Origin: Bilophila sp964369665
GTDB lineage: Bacteria; Desulfobacterota; Desulfovibrionia; Desulfovibrionales; Desulfovibrionaceae
Assembly (NCBI GenBank): GCA_964369665.1
Contig: CAYJFS010000003.1
Span: 1 to 64,000 of the forward strand
Direction: 5' to 3'
Length of the DNA: 64,000 nucleotides
Shown here piece by piece: positions 44,688 to 53,705 of the stretch. Position 1 is the first letter of the stretch, and each line of letters starts with the position of its first letter. A model generated the notes under the pieces. It searched no databases and had not been told where the DNA came from. It worked only from the letters and a program-made list of their open reading frames with translations. A program made the translations under genes and the position numbers.

Positions 44688-45878
44688 ATGAACCAAAAAA
44701 AAAGTATACTCCTCATTCTCTCAATTACTCTTCTTAATGTGATGGGTGTATCCATTATAATACCAATACTTCCTTTACTTTCAAAAGTTTTTGAACTTTC
44801 ACCACAGGATTTAGGACTCATTATTGCCTGTTTTTCATTACCAAGCGCCTTTTTTACACCTATCTCCGGATTTCTTGCTGACATGTATGGTAGAAAAAAA
44901 ATTCTTATTTTTGGACTTATTCTTTTTAGCATTGGTGGAGTTGGATGTGCACTCTCATCATCATTTATACAACTCATTACTTTTCGAGTTGTTCAAGGAT
45001 TAGGCTCAGCTCCTCTTGGAGTTCTTTATGGAACACTTATTGGAGACATTTATCCAGAACATGATAGACCTAAAATGATGGGCATGACTGGAGCAACAAT
45101 AAGCATTGGTATAGCTATTTATCCAGCTATTGGTGGCTTTGTTGGAAATATTCACTGGAGTCTACCATTTTGGTTTTCATTACTAGCCATACCTATATGT
45201 CTCTTAGCTCTTCAATTTTCATATCAAAAAATACAAACTCAACCAAACATTAAAACATATCTTTCAGTATCTAAAAGCATTATTTTAAACTCATATGCTA
45301 TTGGACTTTTTAGTATTACCTTTCTTGGCTTTAGTATTCTCTATGGACCTACATTAACATACCTCCCTTTACTTACAAGTACACTATATAATGCTACTCC
45401 TTCAGAAATAGGTATTGTTTTTAGTATTGCCTCATTTGGTACAACTATTATTGCTATGAGCCTTGCAAAGTTGGTGAAAACATATTCACATCGAAAACTC
45501 CTTCTTTTTTCGGCATTCTGCTACTTAACATCTCAAGCTTTAATTATTCTACTACCTATACAAAACAGGGTATTATGGTTTTTATGCATCCCTATATTTA
45601 TATTAGGTGTTGCTCAAGGGATCACATTTCCATTAATTAACAGTCGCTTAACATCACTATGTCCCTCATCAAACAGGGCCATAATTATGGCAATAAATGG
45701 AACAATAATGCGTACAAGTCAAAGTATTTCGCCCTTATTTTTTGGTCTAGGCTGGACACTTTTAGGCTGGAAAGGCCCATTTGTTGGAGGTATCTGTATT
45801 GCTATCATTTTGGCTATGGTTATACTCAACACATTCCCAAATACAAAAGAAACAATTGTATATTCTCCAAATACATAA
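44688..45878 (+). CDS. Major facilitator superfamily transporter
   Basis: 396 residues with twelve predicted membrane helices in two sets of six. The loop between helices 2 and 3 has the MFS motif as GFLADMYGRKKILIFG (family GxLaDrxGrkxxl). Motif C of the antiporter (drug efflux) type appears in FRVVQGLGSAPLGVLYGTLIGDIYPEHDRPKMMGMTGA. Drug or metabolite export is likely, but the substrate cannot be read from sequence. Obligate intracellular bacteria also use MFS proteins for uptake, so direction remains open. Confidence 0.88.
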   Translation: MNQKKSILLILSITLLNVMGVSIIIPILPLLSKVFELSPQDLGLIIACFSLPSAFFTPISGFLADMYGRKKILIFGLILFSIGGVGCALSSSFIQLITFRVVQGLGSAPLGVLYGTLIGDIYPEHDRPKMMGMTGATISIGIAIYPAIGGFVGNIHWSLPFWFSLLAIPICLLALQFSYQKIQTQPNIKTYLSVSKSIILNSYAIGLFSITFLGFSILYGPTLTYLPLLTSTLYNATPSEIGIVFSIASFGTTIIAMSLAKLVKTYSHRKLLLFSAFCYLTSQALIILLPIQNRVLWFLCIPIFILGVAQGITFPLINSRLTSLCPSSNRAIIMAINGTIMRTSQSISPLFFGLGWTLLGWKGPFVGGICIAIILAMVILNTFPNTKETIVYSPNT

Positions 45879-45959
45879 ATTCAATTAAGGCTACTTCTTA
45901 TTGTCAAATATATCTATACATATTCATCTAATTTTACTTAACCTATTACAGAGATATTC

Positions 45960-46769
45960 ATGGAAAAATGGATTATAATAAGTACAGTCCTTGGTTTAGT
46001 CCAAGGGCTTGCAGAATTTCTTCCTATATCCTCGACTGCACATCTCATTATTGTAGGCAAATTTTTGGACTTTACAGGTGTTAAAGCTAGTGTTTTTGAA
46101 GTAGCAGTACAACTTGGATCTATTCTAGCTGTAATTGTTATTTACTGGAAAATCTTTTTAAGTTTTATATTTCCTAACCAAGAGAAAAACTTTACAGGCA
46201 TACAAGGTATTTGGTTATTATTCCTTACAACATTACCAGCAGGTATTGTTGGATTTATTCTACACAAATATATAAAAATGTTATTTATTCCACAATATAT
46301 TATAATTGCTTTAATAACAGGCTCTTTGTTTATATTACTTGGTGAATCCATCCAAAAGAAAACACCTATAAAAGCCCATACCCTTGATGATATTACACCA
46401 AAGATAGCTCTTTATATTGGATTTTTTCAGTGTTTAGCACTGTGGCCTGGTTTCTCTAGGTCTGCAGCAACAATTATAGGAGGTATGCTCCTTGGTTGTA
46501 AAAGAAAACTTGCTATTGAATATTCTTTCATTGCTGCTGTTCCTATTATGGTTGCTGCAACAGGTTATGACATACTAAAAAATTGGTCATTGATGAGTAT
46601 AAACGATATCCCTTTTTTTAGTTTAGGCATGTTCTCTGCTTTTATCGCAGCATGGTTTGTAATGAAAGCATTCTTCAACATAATAACAACTATGAACTTA
46701 CAGCCTTTTGCTTACTATAGGTTTATTATAGCTATCCTGGTTTATGTACTCATAATCATGAAACACTAA
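45960..46769 (+). CDS. uppP: Undecaprenyl-diphosphatase UppP (BacA)
   Basis: 269 residues, eight membrane helices. The catalytic region is GLVQGLAEFLPISSTAHLIIVG near the N-terminus. A second conserved motif is CLALWPGFSRSAATIIGGMLLG. UppP recycles the lipid carrier for cell-wall and polysaccharide synthesis and gives mild bacitracin resistance. The gene ends overlapping the oppositely directed HD-domain gene by four bases. Confidence 0.95.
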   Translation: MEKWIIISTVLGLVQGLAEFLPISSTAHLIIVGKFLDFTGVKASVFEVAVQLGSILAVIVIYWKIFLSFIFPNQEKNFTGIQGIWLLFLTTLPAGIVGFILHKYIKMLFIPQYIIIALITGSLFILLGESIQKKTPIKAHTLDDITPKIALYIGFFQCLALWPGFSRSAATIIGGMLLGCKRKLAIEYSFIAAVPIMVAATGYDILKNWSLMSINDIPFFSLGMFSAFIAAWFVMKAFFNIITTMNLQPFAYYRFIIAILVYVLIIMKH

Positions 46770-48034
46770 CCAAATGCTTCTACTAGAGCTTCAAAAGAAA
46801 TAGGCCCAAAATTTACACCTTTAAAATGGGTTTTAATATCATTAATGGCTTTATTAAACTCAGACTCTGAAATACCTTTGGAAATAGACGTATGTGCTTC
46901 CATAAATGCTACAAGCCTATCACAAGCCTTTAAAAGCTGACCATCTTTTGGGTTATCTCTGTTATTATTCCCATATTTATGTAATTCTTCAAAATTATTA
47001 AATACTTGAACACCTAAGTGATTCTGGATTGTTTCTTGAAATTCTGAAACATTATCAGGATTCAAGTATCCAAGATAATACTGCAGTTTTGTGGCTAAAT
47101 CCATATAACCAGCATTAAGTAAAGGCCCAAAAATACGTTGTTCTAATTCTTGCAGTTCATATTCTTTTAAAAGTTTAGGTAATAAATCAACAGAATATTT
47201 AACAGGAGTAATAATATCGCGTGTTAAAATTTCTGGTAAATCATGAAATAAACCTGCAAAAAAATTATTTATACACCGTACAGTACAACCTCCAACAATA
47301 AGACTACAAAAATATACATATGTTGCTACTAAAAACATATGCCCTAAAACTGACGTTTCTGGAATACGTGAAACACCAGACCAACGGATTTGAAACCGTA
47401 ACTGACCACATAATCTTGCAAAACGGCCAATAACTGTAGGGTTTTCAGAAAAAAATTTATTATCTTGTATAAGATCACTTACACCAATAACATCTTTGAT
47501 ATTACTCAGTCTTTTTGTAAAAGAATTTGCAATTGCTTCTGTTTCTTCATCAAAAAAGTTATATGGCTGAATAATAGCAAACTCCCACCCTGAAGCATAT
47601 AATCGAGCAGCCATAATAATCTTATTTGACAATGTTGGAGAATCTAATGTCTGATAATGATATGTAATAAAACGCTGCCAAAACCCTTTATTCACAGGCT
47701 CTACAGTAGGTTGTAGTTTAGTAATAACCCAATCAGTAAGTTTTTTTTTATGTTCTGGATTTTCACAAATTTTACAAAAGACTTGTGGTGTTATATCTGT
47801 AATAATCAAGCCAAATAAGTAATCAAATAATAACTGCTCAATAACCTGTTGTTGGAGTTTTATCTGCTCTTCTAAAGACATATCCTTACTATTGAGTATA
47901 GTAAGCATCCAAGCAATAATTGACTTATGGCCCTGTTTATCAATCTCATAAAGTTCTATAGGACGTAATTTATCATTCCAACGCCTCATGGAAGACCCTG
48001 AAAAAATAAGCTGCAAAAAATCTTTACAAAGCAT
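46766..48034 (-). CDS. HD-domain phosphohydrolase
   Basis: 422 residues. The HD signature is split as expected: His in ETSVLGHMFLVATYVYFC, then the HD pair in FFAGLFHDLPEILTRDIITPVKYS, about 30 residues further along. This is the pattern of YfbR-type 5'-nucleotidases and related HD_3 proteins. The N-terminal 170 residues are helical, with no other recognised domain, so the protein is about twice the size of YfbR. It probably hydrolyses a nucleotide phosphate; the exact substrate is unknown. Confidence 0.75.
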   Translation of the reverse strand: MLCKDFLQLIFSGSSMRRWNDKLRPIELYEIDKQGHKSIIAWMLTILNSKDMSLEEQIKLQQQVIEQLLFDYLFGLIITDITPQVFCKICENPEHKKKLTDWVITKLQPTVEPVNKGFWQRFITYHYQTLDSPTLSNKIIMAARLYASGWEFAIIQPYNFFDEETEAIANSFTKRLSNIKDVIGVSDLIQDNKFFSENPTVIGRFARLCGQLRFQIRWSGVSRIPETSVLGHMFLVATYVYFCSLIVGGCTVRCINNFFAGLFHDLPEILTRDIITPVKYSVDLLPKLLKEYELQELEQRIFGPLLNAGYMDLATKLQYYLGYLNPDNVSEFQETIQNHLGVQVFNNFEELHKYGNNNRDNPKDGQLLKACDRLVAFMEAHTSISKGISESEFNKAINDIKTHFKGVNFGPISFEALVEAFG

Positions 48035-48201
48035 AAGAACTACTCCAACAATAGTTTGATAATTATTGTAAAAGTTACATTTAGAGATGACAAGCTTTTA
48101 TCCCAAGCATGAATAACAACTTTGTGCTTGACAGCAAAGCTCTTATATTTTACATAGACTTAAATAATTATTATTTTGCAATGACAGGAACATATTTAGC
48201 T

Positions 48202-48636
48202 ATGAAGACTTTTAGTCCAACTCTAAAAGATATCCAACATGACTGGTTTGTTATCAATGCTGAAAACCAAATTCTTGGTCGTCTTTCTGCTCAAATAGCT
48301 CATCGCCTTTGTGGTAAACATAAGCCAGAATATGCTCCACATATAGATAATGGTGATTTTATTATTGTAATTAACTGTGAAAAAATCAAAGTTACTGGTT
48401 CAAAACTAGAACAAAAAAAATATCATCGCCATTCAGGATATGTAGGTGGTTTACGTGAAACAACGCTTAAAACCCTTTTAGGAAAAAAGCCAACTTATGT
48501 ACTTATGCATGCTGTACGTGGAATGCTTCCTAAAAACCGTTTAGGTCGTGCTATGCTAAAAAAGCTTAAAGTATATGCAGGCCCAACACATCAACATGTA
48601 GCTCAACAACCAAAAGAGCTCACTTTTATCTACTAA
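48202..48636 (+). CDS. rplM: 50S ribosomal protein L13
   Basis: About 144 residues from ATG 48202, the normal L13 length; the frame stays open upstream to 48109, but those residues are not L13-like. Motifs: DWFVINAENQILGRLSAQIAHRLCGK, GDFIIVINCEKIKVTG, KKYHRHSGYVGGL and MLPKNRLGRAMLKKLKVYAG. It assembles early in the large subunit. It is followed after 10 bases by rpsI, the near-universal rplM-rpsI pair. Confidence 0.96.
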   Translation: MKTFSPTLKDIQHDWFVINAENQILGRLSAQIAHRLCGKHKPEYAPHIDNGDFIIVINCEKIKVTGSKLEQKKYHRHSGYVGGLRETTLKTLLGKKPTYVLMHAVRGMLPKNRLGRAMLKKLKVYAGPTHQHVAQQPKELTFIY

Positions 48637-48646
48637 TGGAGCATTA

Positions 48647-49039
48647 ATGTCTACTGAGTTTAATTATGCTACAGGTCGACGTAAAACAGCCACAGCACGT
48701 ACGCGTATATATAAAGGTAATGGCTCTATAGAAATTAATGGTTGCTCTATAGAAAATTATTTTCCACGAAAAACTCTTCAAATGATTGTCAGACAACCAC
48801 TTGTACTTACTAAACTTACAGAAAAATATACCATAAAAATTAATGTCTCTGGTGGAGGCATTACAGGGCAAGCAGAAGCCATTAGACATGGAATATCTCG
48901 TGCTCTACTTGAAATAGATCCTACTCTTCGTATACCTCTAAAGCGTGCAGGTTTTTTAACACGTGATGCCCGCCAAAAAGAACGAAAAAAATATGGTTTA
49001 CGTGCAGCACGAGCACGCTACCAATACTCAAAACGTTAG
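48647..49039 (+). CDS. rpsI: 30S ribosomal protein S9
   Basis: 130 residues, typical length. It begins with YATGRRKTATARTRIYKGNGSIEING and ends with the required RYQYSKR tail, which reaches into the P site. The centre reads VSGGGITGQAEAIRHGISRALLEID. GGAG lies just ahead of the ATG. Co-transcribed with rplM. Confidence 0.97.
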   Translation: MSTEFNYATGRRKTATARTRIYKGNGSIEINGCSIENYFPRKTLQMIVRQPLVLTKLTEKYTIKINVSGGGITGQAEAIRHGISRALLEIDPTLRIPLKRAGFLTRDARQKERKKYGLRAARARYQYSKR

Positions 49040-49050
49040 CATTAACTAAA

Positions 49051-49072
49051 ATGTATGTTTTAATACATACAT
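49051..49072 (+). terminator. Hairpin after rpsI, weak terminator
   Basis: ATGTATGT (49051-49058), six-base loop, ACATACAT (49065-49072), then CTATTTCACTT. The stem is perfect but AT-rich and the T tail is broken. Position 11 bases after the rpsI stop supports a role as terminator of the ribosomal protein operon. Confidence 0.45.
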
Positions 49073-49221
49073 CTATTTCACTTATATCTTTATATTATTA
49101 TTCATAATATGGCATGGATAATAGTTATGAAAATAGGTATGTATTCCCTTTATTTTAAAAACATAAAAAACTAAAACACTACTTCCCAAAAAGCCCTGTA
49201 AAATCAAGACCATCACTAGGC

Positions 49222-50880
49222 ATGACAAAACCATTTCTAACAATAACAGCATTAGGAGGCTTAGGAGAAATTGGCCTTAACTGTCAACTATGGGAAACTC
49301 AAGAAGGCATAGTTATTGTAGACTGTGGTATCATGTTTCCTGATGATCAGCAGTTTGGCATAGATTTTATTATCCCATCCATTGACTATATTATTAGTAT
49401 AAAAAATAAAATTCTTGGAGTTATTCTTACTCATGGTCATGAAGACCATATAGGAGCTATCCCATGGCTTGTAAAATCTATTCATGGTCTTCATATTTAT
49501 GGTTCAGTATTTACATTAGCACTTACTGAACATAAACTTAAAGAGCATGCTCTTTATGATAACACAACACTCTCAACAGTTACGCACAAAACAAAGCTCT
49601 CCTTAGGCAGCCTTTTATTTCAATTTATCCCAGTAAGCCACTCTATTCCTCAATGTTATGCTCTTGCTGTTACTTCTTGTGTTGGTAAAATATTACACTC
49701 TGGTGACTTTAAAATAGATCATACACCCTCTGATGATATGGGAACAGATATAGAGGCACTCAAAAACTTTGCAGGCAAAGATGGTATCCGTTTATTGCTC
49801 TCTGACTCAACAAATGCAGGCCTAAAAGGACATACCTACTCAGAGCAGTATGTAAAAAATAGCCTCTATAACATATTTAAAGAGTCAACAGGCCGCATTA
49901 TCATAACACTTTTCTCAAGCCACATTGAACGAATACAAAATATTTGTGACATAGTCCAAAGCTTTAATAAAACTCTTGTAGTAAGTGGTCGTAATCTTAT
50001 TAATAACGTCCATAAAGCTAAAGAATTAGGTTTTCTGAAAATACACTGTAATTTTTTTACAGATAATGCTGTTCCTACATTATTACCAGAACAAACTGTA
50101 ATCATTGCAACAGGCTCACAAGGAGAACCTCTTTCAGCACTCATGCGTATTGTATCTAAAGAACATCGCTACCTTGAGATACAAAAAAATGATTCAGTAA
50201 TAATGTCGTCCAGAGTTATTCCAGGTAATGCTTTGGCCATTAACCGTCTTATTAATCAGATATATAAAATAGGTGCAAAAGTATACCTTAATGATAATGA
50301 TGCACAAACCGTACATGTCTCTGGCCATGCTTACCAAGAGGAGCTAGAACAACTTATAAAAATTGTTCATCCACGGTATTTTGTACCTATTCATGGTGAA
50401 TATAGACAATTAGTACAACATAAAGAGCTTGCAATTAAACAAGGTGTGCTGGAAGAGCATACTTTCATCCTTGAAAATGGAATGCCTTTAACCTTAGAAC
50501 CAAACAATATCTACCAAGGCAATAGGTTAGACATACAACCTATATTCATAGACGGAAAAAATGCTGGAGATGTTGATGCTTGTATACTTAAAGAACGTCA
50601 ACTTCTTTCTGAATATGGTTTTATAGTCGTTTATTTCTCAAAAAACATACAGAAGGGTGTTCTAATACAAAAACCATCTTTGATATCTCAAGGCTTTATT
50701 GCTGAAAAAAATTTTTATGACATATTGGAAACAGCAAAGCAAATAGCCATTGAAATAATAAGTGCAGATTTACTTATAGATAATCAATCTTTAGAAAAAA
50801 AAATTTGCTCTTCTCTACAAAATTTTTTTCGTAGCTCTATAGGTAGAGTACCTATTATTATCCCTATTATTAATAAATAG
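49222..50880 (+). CDS. rnj: Ribonuclease J
   Basis: 552 residues. The metallo-beta-lactamase motif is LTHGHEDHIGAIPWL. It is preceded by ALGGLGEIGLNCQLWE and VDCGIMFPDD. The beta-CASP motifs are present (LLSDSTNAG, IITLFSSHIERIQ, VSGR, HVSGHAYQEEL, VPIHGEYRQL). RNase J is a 5'-exonuclease and endonuclease that matures and degrades RNA. It is widespread in Gram-positives and in Desulfovibrio relatives. The C-terminal domain is the usual small one. It stands alone on the plus strand, 183 bases after rpsI. Confidence 0.94.
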   Translation: MTKPFLTITALGGLGEIGLNCQLWETQEGIVIVDCGIMFPDDQQFGIDFIIPSIDYIISIKNKILGVILTHGHEDHIGAIPWLVKSIHGLHIYGSVFTLALTEHKLKEHALYDNTTLSTVTHKTKLSLGSLLFQFIPVSHSIPQCYALAVTSCVGKILHSGDFKIDHTPSDDMGTDIEALKNFAGKDGIRLLLSDSTNAGLKGHTYSEQYVKNSLYNIFKESTGRIIITLFSSHIERIQNICDIVQSFNKTLVVSGRNLINNVHKAKELGFLKIHCNFFTDNAVPTLLPEQTVIIATGSQGEPLSALMRIVSKEHRYLEIQKNDSVIMSSRVIPGNALAINRLINQIYKIGAKVYLNDNDAQTVHVSGHAYQEELEQLIKIVHPRYFVPIHGEYRQLVQHKELAIKQGVLEEHTFILENGMPLTLEPNNIYQGNRLDIQPIFIDGKNAGDVDACILKERQLLSEYGFIVVYFSKNIQKGVLIQKPSLISQGFIAEKNFYDILETAKQIAIEIISADLLIDNQSLEKKICSSLQNFFRSSIGRVPIIIPIINK

Positions 50881-51090
50881 TCTTCCAAGTAGTAATCTAA
50901 ATAATATATTAACTTACTTAACATATTTTAGGATTATTATTTAATAGATTATATTCTTTTTATTAAATACCTATTATAATAGAGTACATTTTAATAATAA
51001 ATAAAATATATAACAAAAATACTTTCTTATGAGGTATATGTACCTACATGCAGCCTTTATATATTATATAAAAATAATTTTGAGGTAGTT

Positions 51091-52125
51091 ATGCAAAAAA
51101 AACAATATCTTGATCTTAAAATTGGTTTAAGTTTTGCTATCTCAACAGGCATGTTCCTCATTCTTGGACTCTACATTCTTATTGCAATACAACCAATTAT
51201 TGACTACTCAAAACTTGCTACCCTAGAAACTTCAGAAGCTATTGGTAACTGTGCAAACATCATATCTGCTTTAAAAGATACTACTACTAGCTTTCATCAT
51301 TATGAAGCAACTCGAGATGTGTCTTTTTATAAAAAAACGCTTAAAAATCTTGCTAGGCTTAATATTGTACTTGAAAATATCAAAAAACTTGATGAAAATA
51401 GTCTTACACTTAAAATTCTACACAAAAAACTACCTTCACTACTGAATTCCATAACTAACTATGAAAAAACTATAAATAATGCTTGTACATATCTTCAAGA
51501 ATTTGAAGAAAATATACCTAAATTAAGCTTTCTAATAAACAATACCATTAATGAAGTACATAAATTTTTATCTATTCCACAGGATTATATAAGAAGTAGT
51601 GGAGGGAAAGACGCTGAGTCGCTTAACATTATCCTTAAGCTTAACCAAATTATTTATAATGCTCTTATTACACGTGGAGAATTCTGGAAAGGTGTCAGTA
51701 CACAAGATACCAAAGTATTCCAAGCTTGTATAAAAACATTAAAAGATTCCATTACAATCTTAGAAGAAATGGAGAAAAAAAATACAGTTCCTGCTTTTAA
51801 AGCTCCATTAGAATCATTTATTTTTTCTATAAAAAATATGGAAAATGCTCTTACTGCTGTCATTACTAACTATACAAATTTTATTATAGAACAACAAAAG
51901 CATTGTGATTTTGTAGATGAAGTTTCAGATATCCTGAACAGTATTATTAAACATAATATTGATAAAATGAGCAGTGAGTCACAAAGAATTGTCCAATCAC
52001 TTAACCAAATCAAATATGTTGTGCTTATAGTTATTACTATAGGTGTTATGTTTGCAAATACAATGGGTATTATTATTGCAAGGCAAGCCAACAAAAGAGA
52101 AGGAGAAAAGAGCACTAAGAGATAA
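51091..52125 (+). CDS. Chemoreceptor-like membrane protein without signalling domain
   Basis: 344 residues. Membrane helix 1 is about residues 13-33, then 275 residues of helical, extracytoplasmic bundle (LARLNIVLENIKKL, TLKDSITILEEMEKK). Membrane helix 2 is at about 312-333 (YVVLIVITIGVMFANTMGIIIA), and only 11 residues follow (RQANKREGEKSTKR). This is the sensing half of a methyl-accepting chemotaxis protein, ending where a HAMP and the long cytoplasmic rod should begin. It stops 23 bases before the 3' end of tRNA-Leu. It may be a truncated receptor or a stand-alone sensory adaptor. GAGGTAG precedes the ATG. Confidence 0.65.
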   Translation: MQKKQYLDLKIGLSFAISTGMFLILGLYILIAIQPIIDYSKLATLETSEAIGNCANIISALKDTTTSFHHYEATRDVSFYKKTLKNLARLNIVLENIKKLDENSLTLKILHKKLPSLLNSITNYEKTINNACTYLQEFEENIPKLSFLINNTINEVHKFLSIPQDYIRSSGGKDAESLNIILKLNQIIYNALITRGEFWKGVSTQDTKVFQACIKTLKDSITILEEMEKKNTVPAFKAPLESFIFSIKNMENALTAVITNYTNFIIEQQKHCDFVDEVSDILNSIIKHNIDKMSSESQRIVQSLNQIKYVVLIVITIGVMFANTMGIIIARQANKREGEKSTKR

Positions 52126-52148
52126 TAAGAAGTAAAAATCTTATAATT

Positions 52149-52235
52149 TGGTGCCTGGAGCGGGATTTGAACCCGCACAGTGTGACCACCGAGGGATTTT
52201 AAGTCCCTTGCGTCTACCAGTTCCGCCATCCAGGC
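52149..52235 (-). tRNA. tRNA-Leu (anticodon UAA)
   Basis: Minus strand, 87 nucleotides including encoded CCA. The acceptor stem pairs GCCTGG (complement of 52230-52235) with CCAGGC. The D arm has GGCGGAACTGGTAGACGC. The anticodon arm is GGGA, CTTAAAA, TCCC with anticodon TAA (52199-52201). A long variable arm and a T arm with GGGTTCAAATCCC follow. The large variable arm and anticodon identify a class II leucine tRNA that reads UUA, an abundant codon in this AT-rich genome. Confidence 0.97.
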
Positions 52236-52249
52236 TATTAAAGTTGTGA

Positions 52250-52278
52250 ACCTTACAATGCCTAAGGCTTGTCGTCAA
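52250..52278 (-). promoter_or_regulatory. Promoter of tRNA-Leu
   Basis: Minus strand: TTGACG (complement of 52273-52278), 17-base spacer, TAAGGT (complement of 52250-52255). The start would fall near 52243, eight bases ahead of the tRNA 5' end. The -35 box is strong and the -10 box moderate. Confidence 0.6.
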
Positions 52279-52492
52279 GCTTAGTACTTTTCAATAAACT
52301 TATTCTATTAAAAATAACATCCATTTTATTTACATACCTTATTCTAGTCATAGTACTATTTTTATTAATATCTTCCATTTCATAATAAAACTAACTTCAC
52401 CAATACTTGAATCTTTCTTTCCTCTAAAGTAACATCTATTTTGACTGAAAATAGCATAATATTTAGGGAAATACATACATTTCAAATTTTTT

Positions 52493-52987
52493 ATGAATTA
52501 TAAACAAATTTCTACTTCAATGAGCTTATCTTATGCAAGATTAGGTATTGCAGGTCTTTCACCTATTATGCCTGGAACATGTGGATCAGCATTAGCAGCT
52601 ATCCTTTCTCCATGGATGTTTCTTCCACTATCTTTCACAAATAGAATCCTTCTGTTACTTCTTATTTTTTTCTCTGGAAGCTTAGCAGCCAGCAAAGCAG
52701 AACAACTTTTGCAAAAAAAAGATCCTTCTGAAGTTGTTGTTGATGAACTCCTTGGTTTATGGCTTGTTTTATTACCATTCAAAAATCCAGACTGGCTATT
52801 TATATGCTTAGCATTTATTATCTTTAGAGTTTTTGATATTATTAAACTATGGCCTGTAAAAGCCTCAGAAAATTGGCTCCCAAAGGGTTATGGAATAATG
52901 ATTGATGATGTCTTTGCAGGTCTTCAAGCACTTTTACTTATATATTTTCTTATATATTTAGGATGGATATCTCCATCAACAACATAG
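52493..52987 (+). CDS. pgpA: Phosphatidylglycerophosphatase A
   Basis: 164 residues with three or four membrane helices. The family start ARLGIAGLSPIMPGTCGSALAA (about 15-36) and the acidic motif VVVDELLGLWLVLLPF are both present, as is the later KLWPVKASENWLPKGYGIMIDDVFAG. PgpA removes phosphate to yield phosphatidylglycerol. A second in-frame ATG nine codons in (52520) is a possible alternative start; neither has a clear ribosome site. Confidence 0.92.
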   Translation: MNYKQISTSMSLSYARLGIAGLSPIMPGTCGSALAAILSPWMFLPLSFTNRILLLLLIFFSGSLAASKAEQLLQKKDPSEVVVDELLGLWLVLLPFKNPDWLFICLAFIIFRVFDIIKLWPVKASENWLPKGYGIMIDDVFAGLQALLLIYFLIYLGWISPSTT

Positions 52988-53102
52988 CTATTTTATACTG
53001 GTAAAAACCTACTTATTTAATAAAGACAATGATTTATATAAAAATATCAACACCAATAATAACTCAATACTATAAACATACTATTTTTCAGGAGTAAGCT
53101 CT

Positions 53103-53597
53103 ATGCGTCTTTTTTATTATTTCACTATAAACCTATTATGTATAAATTTTCTTTTAGGAACTACTGTAAGTAAAGTATTAGCTGACGAAACTAAAGTAAA
53201 AGCAGAAGTTCCTGGATCTATCCCTAACAAACCTAAAAAACCTGTACAACACAACACGCCCATAGCTGTTATTTTTGAAGGAACAGATAGTATTGGCTCT
53301 AAACTCTCTACCCAAATAAAAGAACTGATGAATGCCAGTAACCTATTTACACTTACAGAGAAAGATACACCAAAAATTCGTATTATTATCTCTACTAAGT
53401 CTGAATTTTCACAACGTCCAGGTATTGGTTCTGTATATACCATTGTTTGGCTTTTCTCACAGTCTGATACAACACTAAAACACTACCTTTTACATGAAGT
53501 TGGATTAGTTACAGCAGATGAAGTGAACCAAATTGCTGCAAAAATTGTAGAGCAAACTGATAATTTATCTATACGTTACAACTATTTACTTCAATGA
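53103..53597 (+). CDS. Secreted hypothetical protein
   Basis: 164 residues. Signal peptide with core FTINLLCINFLLGTTVSKVLA, cleavage near residue 27. A short Lys/Pro-rich spacer follows (NKPKKPVQHN). The folded part alternates strand and helix (IAVIFEGTDSIGSKLSTQIKELMNASNLFTLTEKD, KIRIIISTKSEF, YTIVWLFS). This resembles small periplasmic alpha/beta domains, but no family is recognised. CAGGAG lies ahead of the ATG. It ends at a bidirectional terminator shared with flgE. Confidence 0.7.
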   Translation: MRLFYYFTINLLCINFLLGTTVSKVLADETKVKAEVPGSIPNKPKKPVQHNTPIAVIFEGTDSIGSKLSTQIKELMNASNLFTLTEKDTPKIRIIISTKSEFSQRPGIGSVYTIVWLFSQSDTTLKHYLLHEVGLVTADEVNQIAAKIVEQTDNLSIRYNYLLQ

Positions 53598-53616
53598 TTA
53601 TGCCCTCTATAATAAA

Positions 53617-53645
53617 AAAGTACTGGTAGGGCAAACCAGTACTTT
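53617..53645. terminator. Bidirectional intrinsic terminator
   Basis: AAAGTACTGGT (53617-53627), seven-base loop, ACCAGTACTTT (53635-53645): an 11-base perfect stem. On the plus strand TTTCTT follows; on the minus strand a run of T follows from 53614-53618. It lies between two converging genes, the hypothetical secreted protein and flgE. Confidence 0.88.
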
Positions 53646-53664
53646 CTTGGAGGTAGATTTTTAC

Positions 53665-53692
53665 CTTCTGGTAACATCCCTGTTACCAGAAG
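53665..53692. repeat. Second perfect hairpin next to flgE end
   Basis: CTTCTGGTAAC (53665-53675), six-base loop, GTTACCAGAAG (53682-53692): 11 perfectly paired bases just after the flgE stop on the minus strand. There is no T tail on either strand. It may stabilise the 3' end of the flgE message or help stop transcription together with the adjacent terminator. Confidence 0.75.
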
Positions 53693-53705
53693 CTTATTCT
53701 AGCTA

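Noticed and set aside
51870..52229. 119-codon minus-strand frame covering the tRNA
   Set aside because: Its first residues are the translated tRNA-Leu and the rest lies antisense to the chemoreceptor-like gene.
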